Under the pieces are notes generated by a model. The model saw nothing but the letters and a program-made list of their open reading frames with translations. It was not told the DNA's origin and ran no database searches. A stretch of 64,000 bases of DNA from NCBI GenBank assembly GCA_028274465.1, contig CM051456.1, positions 14,783,745-14,847,744 on the forward strand, in the 5' to 3' direction. Position numbers and translations under genes: made by a program. The DNA comes from Plantago ovata. Its lineage: Eukaryota; Streptophyta; Magnoliopsida; Lamiales; Plantaginaceae. Shown here one piece after another: positions 35,290 to 47,759 of this stretch. How positions within the stretch are numbered: the first letter of the stretch is position 1; the number at the start of each line of letters is the position of its first letter.

Positions 35290-36582
35290 TCAAGCTGAGC
35301 TCGTCCAAACGATATCTTTCAGAGCCGGTCTAAGCTCCTGGCTGCAAAACTGATTGTACTCCAACGTATCTCCGCTAGACTTCTTCACCTCTACCATAAG
35401 AAACGATGGCGTAACCGCAAAGATATCCGCTTCTATCCCAAGCTTCCCTTTCCTCCCACTCTTCTGCCCCTGCAACCTCACACAAGAATCACCCTTCTTC
35501 ACATTGAAATTCTTCAACTTAGCCACATCCTCAAGCTTCGAGATCACACTGCTAGCTGAACTCATTGTAGCAAACCTCATTTCCTCTTCCACCCTCTTAT
35601 TCTCCTCAAACAGGGGTGACAAATTAAACCCTTCCGACAACGAAATTATATGGAAAGCGTTCAACGACTCTGTTTCTTTCCCCTTCACATCATCATCCTT
35701 ATCATCCACCTCTTCAGTTTCTCTCCTCCTCAGACCTCTTCTAGGTACCAGTACAGGCACTTTCTTGAACCAGGAAGACTCCATAATCTCCTGCATAGTA
35801 ATCCTACTACTCGGATTAGGATCAAGCATTTTGGTAATCAATGACCGAGAATCAGCCGATAACCAATTCGGACACTTAAAATCCCCTCTGTAAATCTTCT
35901 TATACATCGCAACAAGGTTATCATCCTGAAAAGGCAAATAACCAGCCAACAGAACATACAGAATAACACCACATGACCAAATATCCACTTTCGCCCCGTC
36001 ATAACCTTTCTTCCCAATCACCTCCGGTGCAACATACGCCGGAGTTCCACAGGTCGTGTGTAACAACCCGTCCGGCCTCAAATGCTCAGCTAAAGCACTC
36101 AGTCCAAAGTCAGTAACCTTCAGATTCCCTTCGAAATCGAGCAACAGATTCTCCGGCTTCAAATCCCTGTGATAAACACCTCGGCTATGGCAGAAATCAA
36201 CCGCCGAGATCAATTGCTGGAAGTAACTCCTGGCAGCATCTTCACGCAGCCTGCCGCGAGAGATTTTGCTGAAAAGCTCGCCGCCACGGACGAATTCCAT
36301 GGCGAAATAAATCTTAGACTTGCTGGCCAGCACCTCGTGAAGCTCCACGATGTTCGGGTGACGCTGCATCATCTTCATCACGGAAATCTCACGTTTCACC
36401 TGCTCCATCATTCCTACACGAATCACTTTCTCCTTCGCAACCACTTTCATCGCCACGCTCTTGCCGGTTTGCAGATGCCGCGCGTGGTAAACCTTCGCGA
36501 ACGTTCCGTGGCCGAGGAGTCGACCTATCTCGTACTTGCCGTGGAGCACACCGCCGGATTTCTCGTCGGAACCGATCGGCAT
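35290..36582 (-). CDS. CIPK6: CBL-interacting protein kinase 6
   Basis: An intronless ORF of 430 residues. The kinase domain (about 17-273) is complete: Gly-loop [11 protein letters not shown]-binding K46, HRD at 138-140, DFG at 158-160 and APE at 185-187. The regulatory part holds the NAF/FISL motif [20 protein letters not shown] with NAF at 308-310, where CBL calcium sensors bind, then a PPI-like region that would recruit PP2C phosphatases. The NAF region, the 'EMRFAT..SASSVIS' segment and the C-terminus 'RPALKDI.WTS' closely match CIPK6. CBL-CIPK6 modules act at membranes in salt, nitrate and potassium responses. Absence of introns fits the intronless CIPK clade. The start is the first in-frame ATG, with an untranslated leader of about 340 bases back to the TATA box. 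No damage is seen. Confidence 0.95.
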   Translation of the reverse strand: MPIGSDEKSGGVLHGKYEIGRLLGHGTFAKVYHARHLQTGKSVAMKVVAKEKVIRVGMMEQVKREISVMKMMQRHPNIVELHEVLASKSKIYFAMEFVRGGELFSKISRGRLREDAARSYFQQLISAVDFCHSRGVYHRDLKPENLLLDFEGNLKVTDFGLSALAEHLRPDGLLHTTCGTPAYVAPEVIGKKGYDGAKVDIWSCGVILYVLLAGYLPFQDDNLVAMYKKIYRGDFKCPNWLSADSRSLITKMLDPNPSSRITMQEIMESSWFKKVPVLVPRRGLRRRETEEVDDKDDDVKGKETESLNAFHIISLSEGFNLSPLFEENKRVEEEMRFATMSSASSVISKLEDVAKLKNFNVKKGDSCVRLQGQKSGRKGKLGIEADIFAVTPSFLMVEVKKSSGDTLEYNQFCSQELRPALKDIVWTSSA

Positions 36583-36951
36583 CCTTTTGTATAGACTGAC
36601 ACTGACTCACTGAGACTTAATCTAGGTTTTCTGTTTCTAATTTATCGTTCTGGATCCTAATTGTGTGCAGTAAAATTGAATAAACAAATTGAAAACAAAA
36701 ATAAACAGGAGAAAAGGATTAATTGATTAATCACCCGTCTTCAATGTGCTTCCGGTGCCAATTACGGCCGCTGGTGAGTGGCGCGACGGCGACAAAGAGA
36801 GGATTAGAAAGCGGTGATTGTACCATATCTCTGCATTCCCTGAGTGTGAGAACACACAGTAATAAACAAATGGGATTTTTTTATCAGTTTCAAAATTATG
36901 GGATTTTTTAATTAGGGTTGTGTAGACTGTAGAGTCTCTTTCTCCAGGGGG

Positions 36952-36959
36952 TTTATATA
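36952..36959 (-). promoter_or_regulatory. TATA box of CIPK6
   Basis: TATATAAA on the minus strand, 370 bases upstream of the start codon. Transcription would begin near 36925 and give a leader of about 340 bases. Confidence 0.65.
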
Positions 36960-38219
36960 GCAAAGGGGAAGGGTCTATCTGTCAATGCAGGTTCGGTTTA
37001 AGCGGTTTCAATCCAACGGCTGATAAAGCATCCAGGTGAATTATTTGCCATTTTGCTTGAATACAATCTGGTTTGGTGTACGTAAATGGAATTCATTGAT
37101 TGCGATAAGTCTTTTGTGTAATTTTAATTTTATTTTTTCCACTTTAGTAAGTATTTCTTGCATTTTTTATTTATTTCTTTATTTATTTATCTTTTTGTAA
37201 TTTTATTATAAATATATTATACTTACTCCATTTTATTAATTAGTTCCTAAATAAGAATTTTAACCTTGACTACAAATTAATTTCAAATTATACAAAATAA
37301 TTAATTAATAAAATTCTATTATGATAGTATACTCCGTATGAAATATAATTTTATAAGTTAGTTTATTTTATATTTATCTCGTTTGTAGTCAATATTTTAA
37401 CTTAAAAAAGTAACTAGTAGAATGGAGAAAATATGTATTCTAGCACGTTATGTCATATGAGACCATAATTGAAATTTTTTGTATTAGCTGAAATGATTTT
37501 AGGTATTACGTTGGGTAAAAGAGATCAAACTATGTAATAGCGTTACAACCCAAGCTCAATTCACCAATTAATCATGTTAGGTACAATTTGTTTTTGTTTT
37601 TTTTAAAATGAAGTTATATGCGAGTTATTAATTAAAAATGAGCAAAAATTGCAAATGGAGATGGGAAGTGTTCGTGTTATTTGATAAATAAAGAGTGAAA
37701 ATAATTTATATGAAATCCGGTTAAACCAATTAAATGGAATTTCCCTGTAACATACTACTTGATTTTTCTAATAATTTGGTTTATTTTAGTTCGGAATCAA
37801 ACATAATCTCTCATAGGGTGATGTTATTGATGAAATTGATGTGGCGTGCTTTAAGTTGCGAACTTGTAACAGTTTTGTTGTGGAGCGGCTAGCTAAAACT
37901 TTCTGCAGTTGCCCCACAAACTGATTCATTCATTCATTTCATTTGCCCCAAATAATATAACATGCCTTCACCGAATGTTGCCTAAAGGCGTTCTAACTTC
38001 TAACTACACGTGAGATAAAATTTTGTGTAGCTCATATATTTATGATTTTATCTTAACTTACGACTTTAAGTTTTGGACCAGTAAAAAGGAGGTGTATTGC
38101 ATAAAATGCATATAATCTGGAATATGCCTATAAAAAGATATTAGTAACAAATTAAATTGAGTTTTATCAAATTAAGATTGCCATGATAATTACTAGATAA
38201 GGATACATATATATTGTAG
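36960..38219. other. Intergenic DNA between CIPK6 and the 38-kb transposon
   Basis: Very AT-rich. Besides the Stowaway-like element at 37223-37433, no gene or element was recognised. Confidence 0.5.
37223..37433. mobile_element. Stowaway-like MITE
   Basis: Imperfect inverted repeat of about 55 bp. The left side has tactccattttattaattag and ttgactacaaat; the right side, reverse-complemented, has ttctccattctactagtta and ttgactacaaac. The CTCC-type end and AT-rich core fit Stowaway (Tc1/mariner). Borders are approximate. Confidence 0.55.
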
Positions 38220-38825
38220 ATATGACCTATGTTCGAGATCTCGCCGGGTCAACCCGGTTCAACCGCTTCTCGGAAGCCTATGCGGGACGAAACACTGAAA
38301 ACTCGGAAAAATCTCGGAACCCGGGATTTTTCCGAGTTTTTGACCGGTTAACCCGGGTTGACCCGAGTTTTTAATTAAAAAATTTTTTTTTTAGGATAAA
38401 TTGGAAAATACTCAAAATAGGATTAGCTAAAAAGGAAAAATGTGATTGTACTTGTTTGAACCTTGAACTTGTTTGTTTGGATCATTGTTATGTTTGAACC
38501 TTGAACTTGTTTGTTTGATTTGAATCATTGTAATGTTTGAAGTTTGAATTTCTTTGTTTGATTTGGATCATTATAATGTTCTAATGATATGCTACTATGA
38601 GTCTATGATTTTATTTTGGTTTCTATGAGTTTATATGATAGTTATGTTGAATTTTCTATATCATTTGTTGATAAATATGTATAGTATTTGTTATATATAA
38701 TTTTACGTATTTTTTTTCTATTCCGAGACAACTCCGAGATAAATGTCCGAGATGACCCGGGTTGACCCAGCTCAGGAGGTCGTCCGAGATGGCCTCCGAG
38801 ACGAGATCTCAAACATAGGATATGA
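38220..38825. mobile_element. TIR element with subterminal CCGAG repeats and 6-bp flanking duplication
   Basis: The element 38226-38819 (594 bp) has inverted ends cctatgttcgagatctcg and, reverse-complemented, cctatgtttgagatctcg (17 of 18 match). atatga flanks it on both sides (38220-38225, 38820-38825). Both subterminal regions carry repeated tccgag/ctcgga motifs and gggttgaccc blocks in opposite orientation. The middle is AT-rich with repeats of ttgaa and tttgtttga. No coding capacity. The duplication length does not match the usual hAT, Mutator or CACTA values. Confidence 0.75.
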
Positions 38826-39058
38826 CACAACCTTCACCTAATAACTGCAAATTCTTCCCCTAATAACTGCAAATTTTTTCTACTCTCTCCATTTTGATAA
38901 GTACAATCTTACATTATTTATATTTCCTTTTTGTCAAACGTTTATCCCTCAATTTCATGGTGAATTCTGTCATTAAACCAGAAAACACACTTATAGAAGA
39001 AATTGGATGAGTATAAAATTGATTGGGACGAGTATTGAAAACTTTTGTTTCTATGTCT

Positions 39059-39212
39059 TGGGCCTTTGATTACCTGGATCAATATCTAGAGGCCCAATGA
39101 GAAATACAAGCAACAAGCCCATCCTTTCGATCTATTGCAAGTCACTCGTCATGTTCAATAAGTTCAGCTCCTCATACACAAGAATCCTCCTCTTTTGACT
39201 AACCTAGGGTTT
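39059..39212 (+). promoter_or_regulatory. Site II and telo-box elements of the Bud20-like gene
   Basis: TGGGCC at 39059-39064, GGCCCA at 39091-39096 and AGCCCA at 39116-39121 are site II-type elements. TAGGGTTT at 39205-39212 is an inverted telo-box 30 bases upstream of the start codon. The set is typical of genes co-regulated with ribosomal proteins. Confidence 0.65.
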
Positions 39213-39243
39213 CTAGCCCCAAAATCTCATCAGAGAAAAAACA

Positions 39244-39690
39244 ATGGGTGGTAAATGCCCTCACAGAGCCGTAAAGAAGCGCCGCTACTCTCACAAAACC
39301 TTCCGCCGCGGCAAATTCCTCATCAAAGGCGACGACGCCGTCTACGAGGAGCTTCAGAAAGTCGATGGAGGTAAAAACTTGTCCCTTCCCATCGATGAAG
39401 ACCTTCCCGGAATGGGCCAGTATTACTGCTTGCACTGCGATCGCTTCTTCGCTAACGTTACCGTCAGAGATGAGCATTTCAAGACCAAGAAGCATAGGAA
39501 AAAGTATGCATCTTTCTATAAAAAAAATAAAATTTATGATTTGATTTTTGTGCTATGATTTTGGTCTTACTAATTGCTCCTTGTGTGCAGGTTGAAGCTA
39601 ATGATGACAGCTCCTCATACGCAGCTGGATGCGGATTTAGCTGGTGGAATGGGAATGCCAGATAATGGCCCTAAATTAATGTCTATGTAG
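39244..39690 (+). CDS. Bud20/ZNF593-type C2H2 zinc-finger protein
   Basis: Two exons (39244-39503, 39591-39690) joined in phase 2 encode 119 residues. The N-terminus MGGKCPHR..KKRRYSHKT is basic. A single C2H2 finger has C62, C65, H78 and H84 (C-X2-C-X12-H-X5-H) inside LPGMGQYYCLHCDRFFA. The C-terminus ends MGMPDNGPKLMSM, as in plant homologues. Yeast Bud20 and human ZNF593 bind pre-60S ribosomal particles and help their export from the nucleus. The promoter has telo-box and site II elements, in keeping with a ribosome-assembly role. Length equals that of typical plant members. Function is inferred from the family. Confidence 0.92.
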
Positions 39691-41035
39691 AATAAGAGTT
39701 TATGTTGTTTTGGTTGACATATTATCCCGCTACAATGTTTACATACCTTGTTGGATTTATATGATAACTTGTGTTTTAGTATATCTGGTTGCTTTTGTTC
39801 TATATGGAATGCTAGTTAATTTCGGTGTGGATTGTTCATGATTTTGTCTATGCATTTGGGCTTCATTGGGGAATTGACAGTTTGATATGTGGGTGGGTTC
39901 CTTCATTGTAAGAATGCACAATTTGATGTGTGAGGAAATTGGCGTTGAGCCTTTAGTCCGATAACTGGTTCATTGTTAGCAGCATATACCACCAAGTTAA
40001 TTACTACTTTCGGAAATTGGCAGATTGATATGAGAATGAGGGTGTGTTTATTCACTTTTTTAAGAATGCATGGTTTGATATGTGGGAAAATCGAAGTTGA
40101 GACTTTAGTCTGATGATAACTGGTTCACTGTTTGTAGCGAAAATGTGTGTATATGTTGAATTATTAGATTTTCATTTGAGAAAAAAGAGTGCGATGATGA
40201 ACGTTGAACCAGTACACTCACAAAAGCCTCCTGGTGGCAAAATCCAGATTATGCCATTGTTTTAACATGGTAAAATTTTCACAAATCTTGAAAAAAGTCG
40301 TTTTCACCCCATCTGTATAGCTATGCGTATTCTTGATTCATTGATTATTTCTTGCAACTGCTTGAGTGAATAGCTATGCAGTATCATTTACTTAAGGTCA
40401 TAATTGAAAACACCATTGGAGATCAGTGGAAGTGGTTGAGGATTAACATAGGCAACTCCATTATATGAACTTGTATGTGTTCTTGCTTCAAATTTGAGTA
40501 TGTTTATCGTTTCTGTCTTGCTGAGTGTTGCGGATTGGATTGGCTTAGAAACGCCTCTTCTTGTGCCTTATCAGCATGTGGTTGTGTATTTGTTGCCTTG
40601 TCGGCATGTAAATCCTAGCCAATTTATTAGCATCGTATACAAGAAAACTACTGGTGCAAGATGAATTTTGACTCCATGATTTAAATTTTATCTTAAGAAT
40701 GAAAATTATGCTCTTGATAACTGCATGCTACCAGATGCGTGCGGTTTGACATTAGGTGTACTGTCTTATACCAAATAACGCCGCCATTCTTTTGATTTTC
40801 TTCATGGGGTGTGTTTCTAGGTCAATCTAAATTTCCACTGCACGCACCACCTCAAAATTAGATTTTCACAGAAGATTGCTTCATAGGATTAATAGGAAAC
40901 TTTGGATTTCAAGAGAAGATAAAATAGAGTCAGCAGGGAAAAATCAGGAGCTCACTGCCTGTATTTGTGGAAAACTGTTCCAATATAAGTTTCAAGTCTC
41001 CATCAAAATCTTTTTAACAGTAGAGTATTATATAG
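39691..41035. other. Region downstream of the Bud20-like gene
   Basis: No gene seen. Diverged direct repeats occur around 39870-39980 and 40015-40140, sharing gaattgacagtttgatatg-like, aagaatgcayrrtttgatrtg and tgagmctttagtc blocks. The first bases include the 3' untranslated region. Confidence 0.45.
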
Positions 41036-41233
41036 TTCCTCCATGTCGTGTTTTGTCGACTTTTGTTAATCTTCATTTGACCTCGACCTCGATTTAATCA
41101 TTAATCATACTGACAAAAGTAATTTTAGAATGTAAATTTATTAAAATATGAGCTTTTATCTCGAGGTCAAATACATTCTAAAAAGAGTCAACAAAAAAAG
41201 TCAACAAAAGGGAAACTCGGCTGGGACGGAGGG
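41036..41233. mobile_element. Stowaway-like MITE
   Basis: The left side tcctccatgtcgtgttttgt with tttgacctcga matches the reverse complement of the right side (tccctccgtcccag, then tttgttgactctttt and tttgacctcga). The inverted repeat is about 60 bp. The TCCCTCCGT-type end is the plant Stowaway hallmark. Borders are approximate. Confidence 0.65.
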
Positions 41234-41726
41234 ATTGAGGAAGTATGAGTAGATTATGGTTGAACGGTTGAAGACATGAACAAAAAAGCAAACTGCCGAT
41301 AGTAATGAATTTTTCAAGCAAACTAGTCCGCGGATAGTTAAGCAAACAAGATGTGGGGTTTGAGGGTTCAACCAACATATGAAACGGGCAGAAGATATGC
41401 GTATGCCGACCATCTCGTGAAAATTGGTCATGGAGTGGAGGGACTCTGCCTTTAGGAGGAAATCCCTCTATCTCTATACCCACTTGTACACAAATGTGAG
41501 GATAATAAAATTTAATGTTTTCTTAGTAGTGGTTGTTCGGTGAAAAAAAGAAACTAAAAAATAAACAATTTGAAAGATAAGCGGTTCACGCTCCACAACT
41601 TTCTGTACATAAATACGATATCTCCAACCCATTACACTCATTTTTTGGAAAAGGTAAATTGTACTGCAACTGCAAGGGAGACAAGGAATGCTAAAACAAG
41701 AGTAATGTACAACTAATTACCAAATA

Positions 41727-44700
41727 TTTTTTTTTGAAACAACAAAAAAGTTCATGAAGCTCAATCAAAGTTGTACAAGGTAAGAGGGGTATACCCCAAT
41801 CATGATACAAGCTGTATCACTAGATCCAAGTACAAACGAGGGTCCAAAAAGCCAGAGAAGCTTATGGAAATAACAAACGAAACACGAAAACCAAGAGACT
41901 CTAGCGAAGCTATGATTCCCGGAAAATCTAAAACCGAAACTTCGACTAAAACCAAGGGGCCCACGAATTCCAGACAAGTCTGTGATCCGAGCATAGATGC
42001 GAGCCTACACTCCCATAGTTCCCAGGGCGATGATGCAGCATCACAACCCCACTTCCAACTCATAGGAGCAATAGTCCAAGAATCAGTCTTCGTTTGAAAT
42101 AAACCTCAAGATTAAATGAACGAGAACTACGACACAACCGTAATCACCGCGAACCAAATCCACTGCTCCCGGCTCGTAAAACCTGTTCATCCTTGAAAAC
42201 AACACGAACAAACATAGGTGAAACAAGAGGAAAGCGAGAAGAACCCGCAGCGGGTACTGGCCGATAGCCACACACCCCTCCCTGCACCCGGACCCAACGG
42301 ACATCCGCAACAACTCCAAAGCCCTGCACACAGAACATGCACAACAAACAGAAGAAAACCAAACACACACACACAACAAAAAAGAAAAAGAAAAACCAGC
42401 CATGCATGCATGCACGACACACGGAACACAGAACCACAACACATAACAAAATAAAAAACACAAAAAATAGAACCCAGCCAAGCATGCACGACACACAGAC
42501 CACGACACAAGAAAGACACGCACACAACACTCACGGCCACCACAGAAAAGAAACACAAGAAAAGACAAAAACACACACACACACAAGCAGCACACACACA
42601 TCACCACAACACACACAAGGATCAAGGATATCATCTGCCACTGCCACCGAGCACCAACCGCACCCCACCCGCCTACTACGGCGGATCCCAGCAAAGCGAA
42701 AGAGCTATAATCCACGAATTCAGCGAATACTTAGCTCCCAACAAGCCTTTACTTCGCGCCCAATGCCACACCATATATTGTACCCGATGAACCACCTCGC
42801 ATACATTAACCTCCGTTTCCTTAAAAATCACCTCATTCCTCGTCAACCATATGCTCCAAAATATCCCATGAACCAACGCCACCTTCAACTTCCGATTCAC
42901 CTCCGACCCCACGAAAAAACTACCTTCGAGAGCCTCGTGCACCGAAGACGCACTCCCCACTCGACACCCTAACCAAAACGCCACACCATGCCACACCGCC
43001 AACGCAACCGGACACTCCACAAACAAGTGCAACGAAGTCTCATCCATCCCCACACAAAGCTTACACGCACAACAATTGCTTCCCCGAATAATGTTCCGCC
43101 TTAACAGATTCGACAATGTTGGAATCCTATCCCAAGCCACCTTCCAAAGAAACCCGCCACTTTCAAAGGGACCCAACTCACCCACACATGTCGTAACCAC
43201 GCAAAATCACCCCGACCACTACGACGCGATCTACGAGGTAAAAGTTCCATTTGAGCCTTATACCCCAACACTGTACCGAATAATCTCATCCCTCACCATC
43301 ACACCACCTCCAACTATCACCTTCATCTTCCTTCAACTCTACTCCCCCGCACACACCCTCCAACTCCGCTACCAACTCCACCTCCCAAACAAATAAAACC
43401 GATAACACCATCGGTCGCTAATCTCCGTGCGCTCTAATAGTTTAGGGACGTGCTCTTATACAATTTTTGTCATCCATCGGTAAGGGGGTTCTATCCGTCG
43501 CTAAATTTAGTGACCGATCCATCCGTCACTAAAGTCGTCACTATTCACAGGATTTTCTTGTAGTGGGGTCCCCTTGTCGCAACTCTCTACCCAACGGAAA
43601 CTCCTTCGTAGGACTACCATTCACAAGTACCGAAGACTTAGCAGTGGTAACACACTCCATTATCCATCGAATCCATCTAGACCCAAACCCCATCCTCCCC
43701 ATCATCTCCTCCAAAAATCCCACCGAACAGAATCATAAGCCTTCTCAAAATCAATCTTGAAAGCAAATAAACCTTTCTTCTTCTTCTTTTTCACCTAACT
43801 TACTACCTCATTGGCCACCAAAACACTCTCCATAATATTACGGGAGCCAACAAACGCCGATTGGAAAGGTGAAATCACCTCATCCAAAACCCCACTCAAT
43901 CGATTAGCAAGTAATTTTGCCAAGATCTTATACCCACTCTCAATCAAAGAAATAGGTCTAAACTCCTCAATCACCACCGGACTACGTTTCTTCGGGATTA
44001 GAGTAATGAAAGTACTATTCAAACCAGTCACCAACTTTGCATTAGCATGAAAACCAGCAACATAATGCTCCACATCACTCTTCACCTCCTCCCAAAAATA
44101 CCGATAAAAATGAAAGCTAAAACCATCCGGCCCCGGACTCTTCTCCAAACCACAACTCCACACCGCATCCTTTATCTCCTCACACCCAAACTCCCTCTCG
44201 AGCTCCACCCTAGCCCCTTCTGCCAACCTACTGCACACCAAATTACCCATCCGTAACCGACTGCCTCCACGATTACTAAAATGGCCACTAAAATACCCCT
44301 TCACCGCCTCAACCTCGTCCACCCACACACCATTAATTCTCAACCCCTCCAAAGCACGCAACCTACCCCTCTTCTTCATACACTCATGAAAAAAACGAGT
44401 ATTCGCGTCCCCCTCCTTCGTCCACCTCACCTTCGCTTGTTGATAACGAATTGTACCCTGAAGCTCCAACGCCTCCCGAAGCTCATCATGCACCTTTTGA
44501 TACAAATATGACTGCTCAACAGACACACCGAGCAACGATCTAGATGTCAGAGACAACAAAGCCTCCCCTTCCACACCGGAACTATCATAAGATGCACCCC
44601 CATCCATTTCCGCATCCAACCTTAACAACTCCTTTGTCAGCGACATAATCTTCCCCTCCAAACCAGCCATATGGCCCCCACACCACCTCTTAATCTCCCC

Positions 44701-47551
44701 CTTTTAAAATCTTCAACTTCTCTTTCAACACATAGCCACCCCAACCTTCCACTGTAGTCGTAGACCAAACACGCCTCACCAAAGCCACAAAATCAGCATT
44801 CCTATGCCACCCATTGACATACCGAAAAGGCCTAGGACCCCAATCTAGCCTCCCCGCTTTCAAAAGAATTGCTGCATGATCCGACACTCGCCGACGCAAC
44901 CCAAACTGAGCAAAATCTTGCCAATGATTCACCCACCCCTCAGAAAGAAGAAAACGATCCAGACGACTACAACTCCTCCCATTCTTCCTATACCAAGTGA
45001 ACCGCCGCCTATTTAACGGTAAGTCCACCAACTGAGAACCCTCTATGAACTTATCAAAACCGCGCATATCCGCCGACATCACCACAGACCCCACACCTCT
45101 CCTCTCTGACGGACACCGCACCGCATTAAAATCCCCGCAAAGGCACCATTTATCCACCAAACCCCCAACCAACCGCTCCTTCAAAGCCCTCCATAACTGA
45201 TGTCTACCCGCCGAATCAGAAGGACCATACACATTTAAGATACCAACCTCCTGACCCTCCAACACCCCGGTAACTTCCAGACACCCATCATCCCCCCACA
45301 TTCCACTCCGCACAAACACTGAAGTATCCCAGATACATAAGAGACCCCCCGAGGCCCCAAAGGCCCCACTAAAAACCCAATGAAAACCATCCGTCCCCCA
45401 CAACCGCCGAACTACATGTCTATCAACATAACTTAGTTTAGTTTCTTGGAGACACAAAAAATCTACCTTCTCCTTACGAACCAACTCCGCAACCTCCCTC
45501 CGTTTCACCCCACTCCCCAACCCCCTAATATTCAAACTAAGCATCCGCATTAAAAACCATTTCAGAGACTACGCAAGAACCCAACTTGTTACTAACAACA
45601 CTTTCCCTATCACGAACCTCCCAACTCTCGAACGCCGTTAACGCCTCATGCTCACAACTCCTATCCACCAACCCCAACTCACTCGCCACCCCTCAAACGG
45701 CACCAGCCTCCACTGAGGCCTCTTCAGAGCCAAACCCAGAAACGTGTTGCCCGACACCCTCTCTACTCCCCACCACTGCCTCGTCCGCAGCAGGGTAGGC
45801 TGCTGCCTAAGACCCTCACGCACCCCACCATGCTCCAACCCCACACCTGACTTGCCAGAATCCTGATCAGCTGTCCCGGCCAGACACGAACCCTACTGCT
45901 GCAGAATGCCACCCCCCGGCTGCTACGAAATCTGCAGGCCAACCGCACCATGTCCTATTGCTCCCGTTTCCGTATCGTCACACTGCACCTCAACACTTTG
46001 AGCTATACCACTAGCCGAGGACCGCTGGTTCTCCATCGAGCCACCATCACCCCCACTGCCACTAAGCTATCACCTCGCACCTCCCAAGCATTTGCCAAGC
46101 GTCTAGAATGCCTCTTAGCCGCTCTATCCTCACCAATAATCCTCTCGATTATCGGCATCAACTGAAGAATGTCACCATCCCGTTCCAACTCTGACAATAG
46201 AAATAACTCACCCCCACCAGCCTGCACATCAACCAAACTTCCCCCAAACTCGTCAGCCGCAGCACCCCCATCACTCCTACACCCAACCTCCTCCTCATGC
46301 TCCTCGTCGACAGACACACACTGTGAATTCTTATCAGAACTGCTCAACGAAGCAGATTGAGCACCCCACTCCGAGGCCGTTTCTTGAACATCCAGAAAAG
46401 AGATATGACCCTCCTCCAGAACATGTACCGGATAGCTCACATCACCCACAACCAACACTACCTTCATGTGAACCCTATCAAACACGCGAGTCTCTACACA
46501 GACTCGCCCATACACCAAATCCAACCGCGAAACAGTCTCGTCCGCCACCAACACCACTCTCCCCACCAGGCCACCAATAGAAGTAAACACATCCTCTCCC
46601 CATGCAGAAAGCGGGACCCCATACACGTGAACCCACACAAGTCGCTTAAGAATATCAAAACTCACGTCCCAATGTTTCACCAACTTAACACCTTTTGACG
46701 ACAAAGAAGACAGAAACCCCCGAACCACCTCTCGATCCACATCCGCTGGAACATCAACCACAACCCAGTCGATCGAAGAACGTGACAATTTGATGCCAAA
46801 CAAACCCTTCTCTCTTAGCCAGTTATCCACTTCCCACAACCGAAGCCGATCCTCCACATGACACACAAGACTCCGCACTGCCATAGCCTCCAAACTCGCA
46901 TCCACTAACACACGAAGGGGCGTGACCACCTCCGAAACAACTGCAGGCCGCGCCACCAGACGCCTGCACTGACCTCCCTTGTACTACATCCACAAAAGAC
47001 GTCGATTTCTCTCGCCACGCCAAACCCATAGGCCGTCGTTGCTGCCCTCGAAAGTCCCAGCCTGTCCGTTGTCCATTACCTGCACGCACCGCACCTCCCT
47101 GCACTGACCTTGTCCGATACTTTCCTACTGAACGTGCACCTGTAGCAAGAAGCTTATGATTCACGATCCAAACCTTCCGCACAGCCTCCAACACTGTCGC
47201 TTGATTATCCAAACCCTTATATCGAACAAAAGCAAACCTCTGATTATCCCGATTCCGTTTCGACAGAACAAAAACCTCACGTAGCTCCCCACAATCACAC
47301 AATTTCCTAGCAATGTCGATCGCCCGAACCGACTCTGGGAAATTCCAAACATAGAGTGTAAACCAATCCTCAAATTTCTCCCCTTTCGACACAACAGAGA
47401 AAATATCCCTAACCCTAGGAATCACTGTTGTCCTCTGACGACGATTACGACGAGAAGCAACCCTTGTCCACCCACTAGACTCATCCTCTACCGACGGACA
47501 ACGTTCTGAATCCTGATCATGGCGCCACTCCGTTTCTCTCTCCTCGCTCAT
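41727..47551 (-). mobile_element. Decayed L1-type LINE, nearly full length
   Basis: On the minus strand, ORF1 starts at 47551 with an RRM-like domain (FTLYVWNFPESVRAIDIA... RFAFVRYKG). It shifts frame near 46970 into a DUF4283-like part that runs to 46003. ORF2 begins at 45550 with an APE-type endonuclease (LSLNIRGLG, CLQETK, GDFNAVR, SDHAAILL). It shifts frame at a G run near 44696, then continues into the reverse transcriptase N-terminal half (SPGPDGFSFHFYRYFW, TLIPKK, FRPISLI), a nonsense codon at 43795, and [17 protein letters not shown] to LRQGDP near 43566. There a CACTA end interrupts it and the rest of the RT, including the catalytic FADD region, is missing. A zf-RVT region follows at 43200-42676. 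The GT-rich 3' part ends in an A tail (T run 41727-41735). It cannot move by itself. Confidence 0.93.
43396..43565 (-). mobile_element. CACTA transposon end inserted in the LINE
   Basis: The minus strand from 43565 begins CACTACAAGAAAATCCTG, the typical CACTA terminus. Subterminal repeats of the type gtgacgga, gcgacggat and ggtcactaaattt follow. It follows directly after the LINE codons for LRQGDP. Only one terminus is present: at about 43396 the sequence changes to LINE-derived DNA further along ORF2. A deletion therefore removed the rest of the CACTA element together with several hundred bases of reverse transcriptase. Confidence 0.8.
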
Positions 47552-47759
47552 TTTTTTTTTTTAATAAAGTTTAACCTTATTTAAGAACTCAACTGGTTTT
47601 TAGGATCAATAAAATTTTATCTTATTGATTTAAGTTATTTTATTGTGATTTTAAGGCATTATGTTATAATTTTTAAAGTCAATGTTATGGTTTTAAATGA
47701 TAGTGGAACCGCGATTTCCGTAGAATTATAACAATTTCGACACATTAAAACAATAATAA

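Noticed and set aside
35354..36594. Plus-strand frames opposite CIPK6
   Set aside because: Antisense shadows of a fully conserved kinase gene.
42083..42715. Open frames of over 200 codons on both strands, rich in Cys/Val or His/Thr
   Set aside because: They are readings of a CA/GT-rich low-complexity 3' region of the LINE, open in several frames at once, without any domain.
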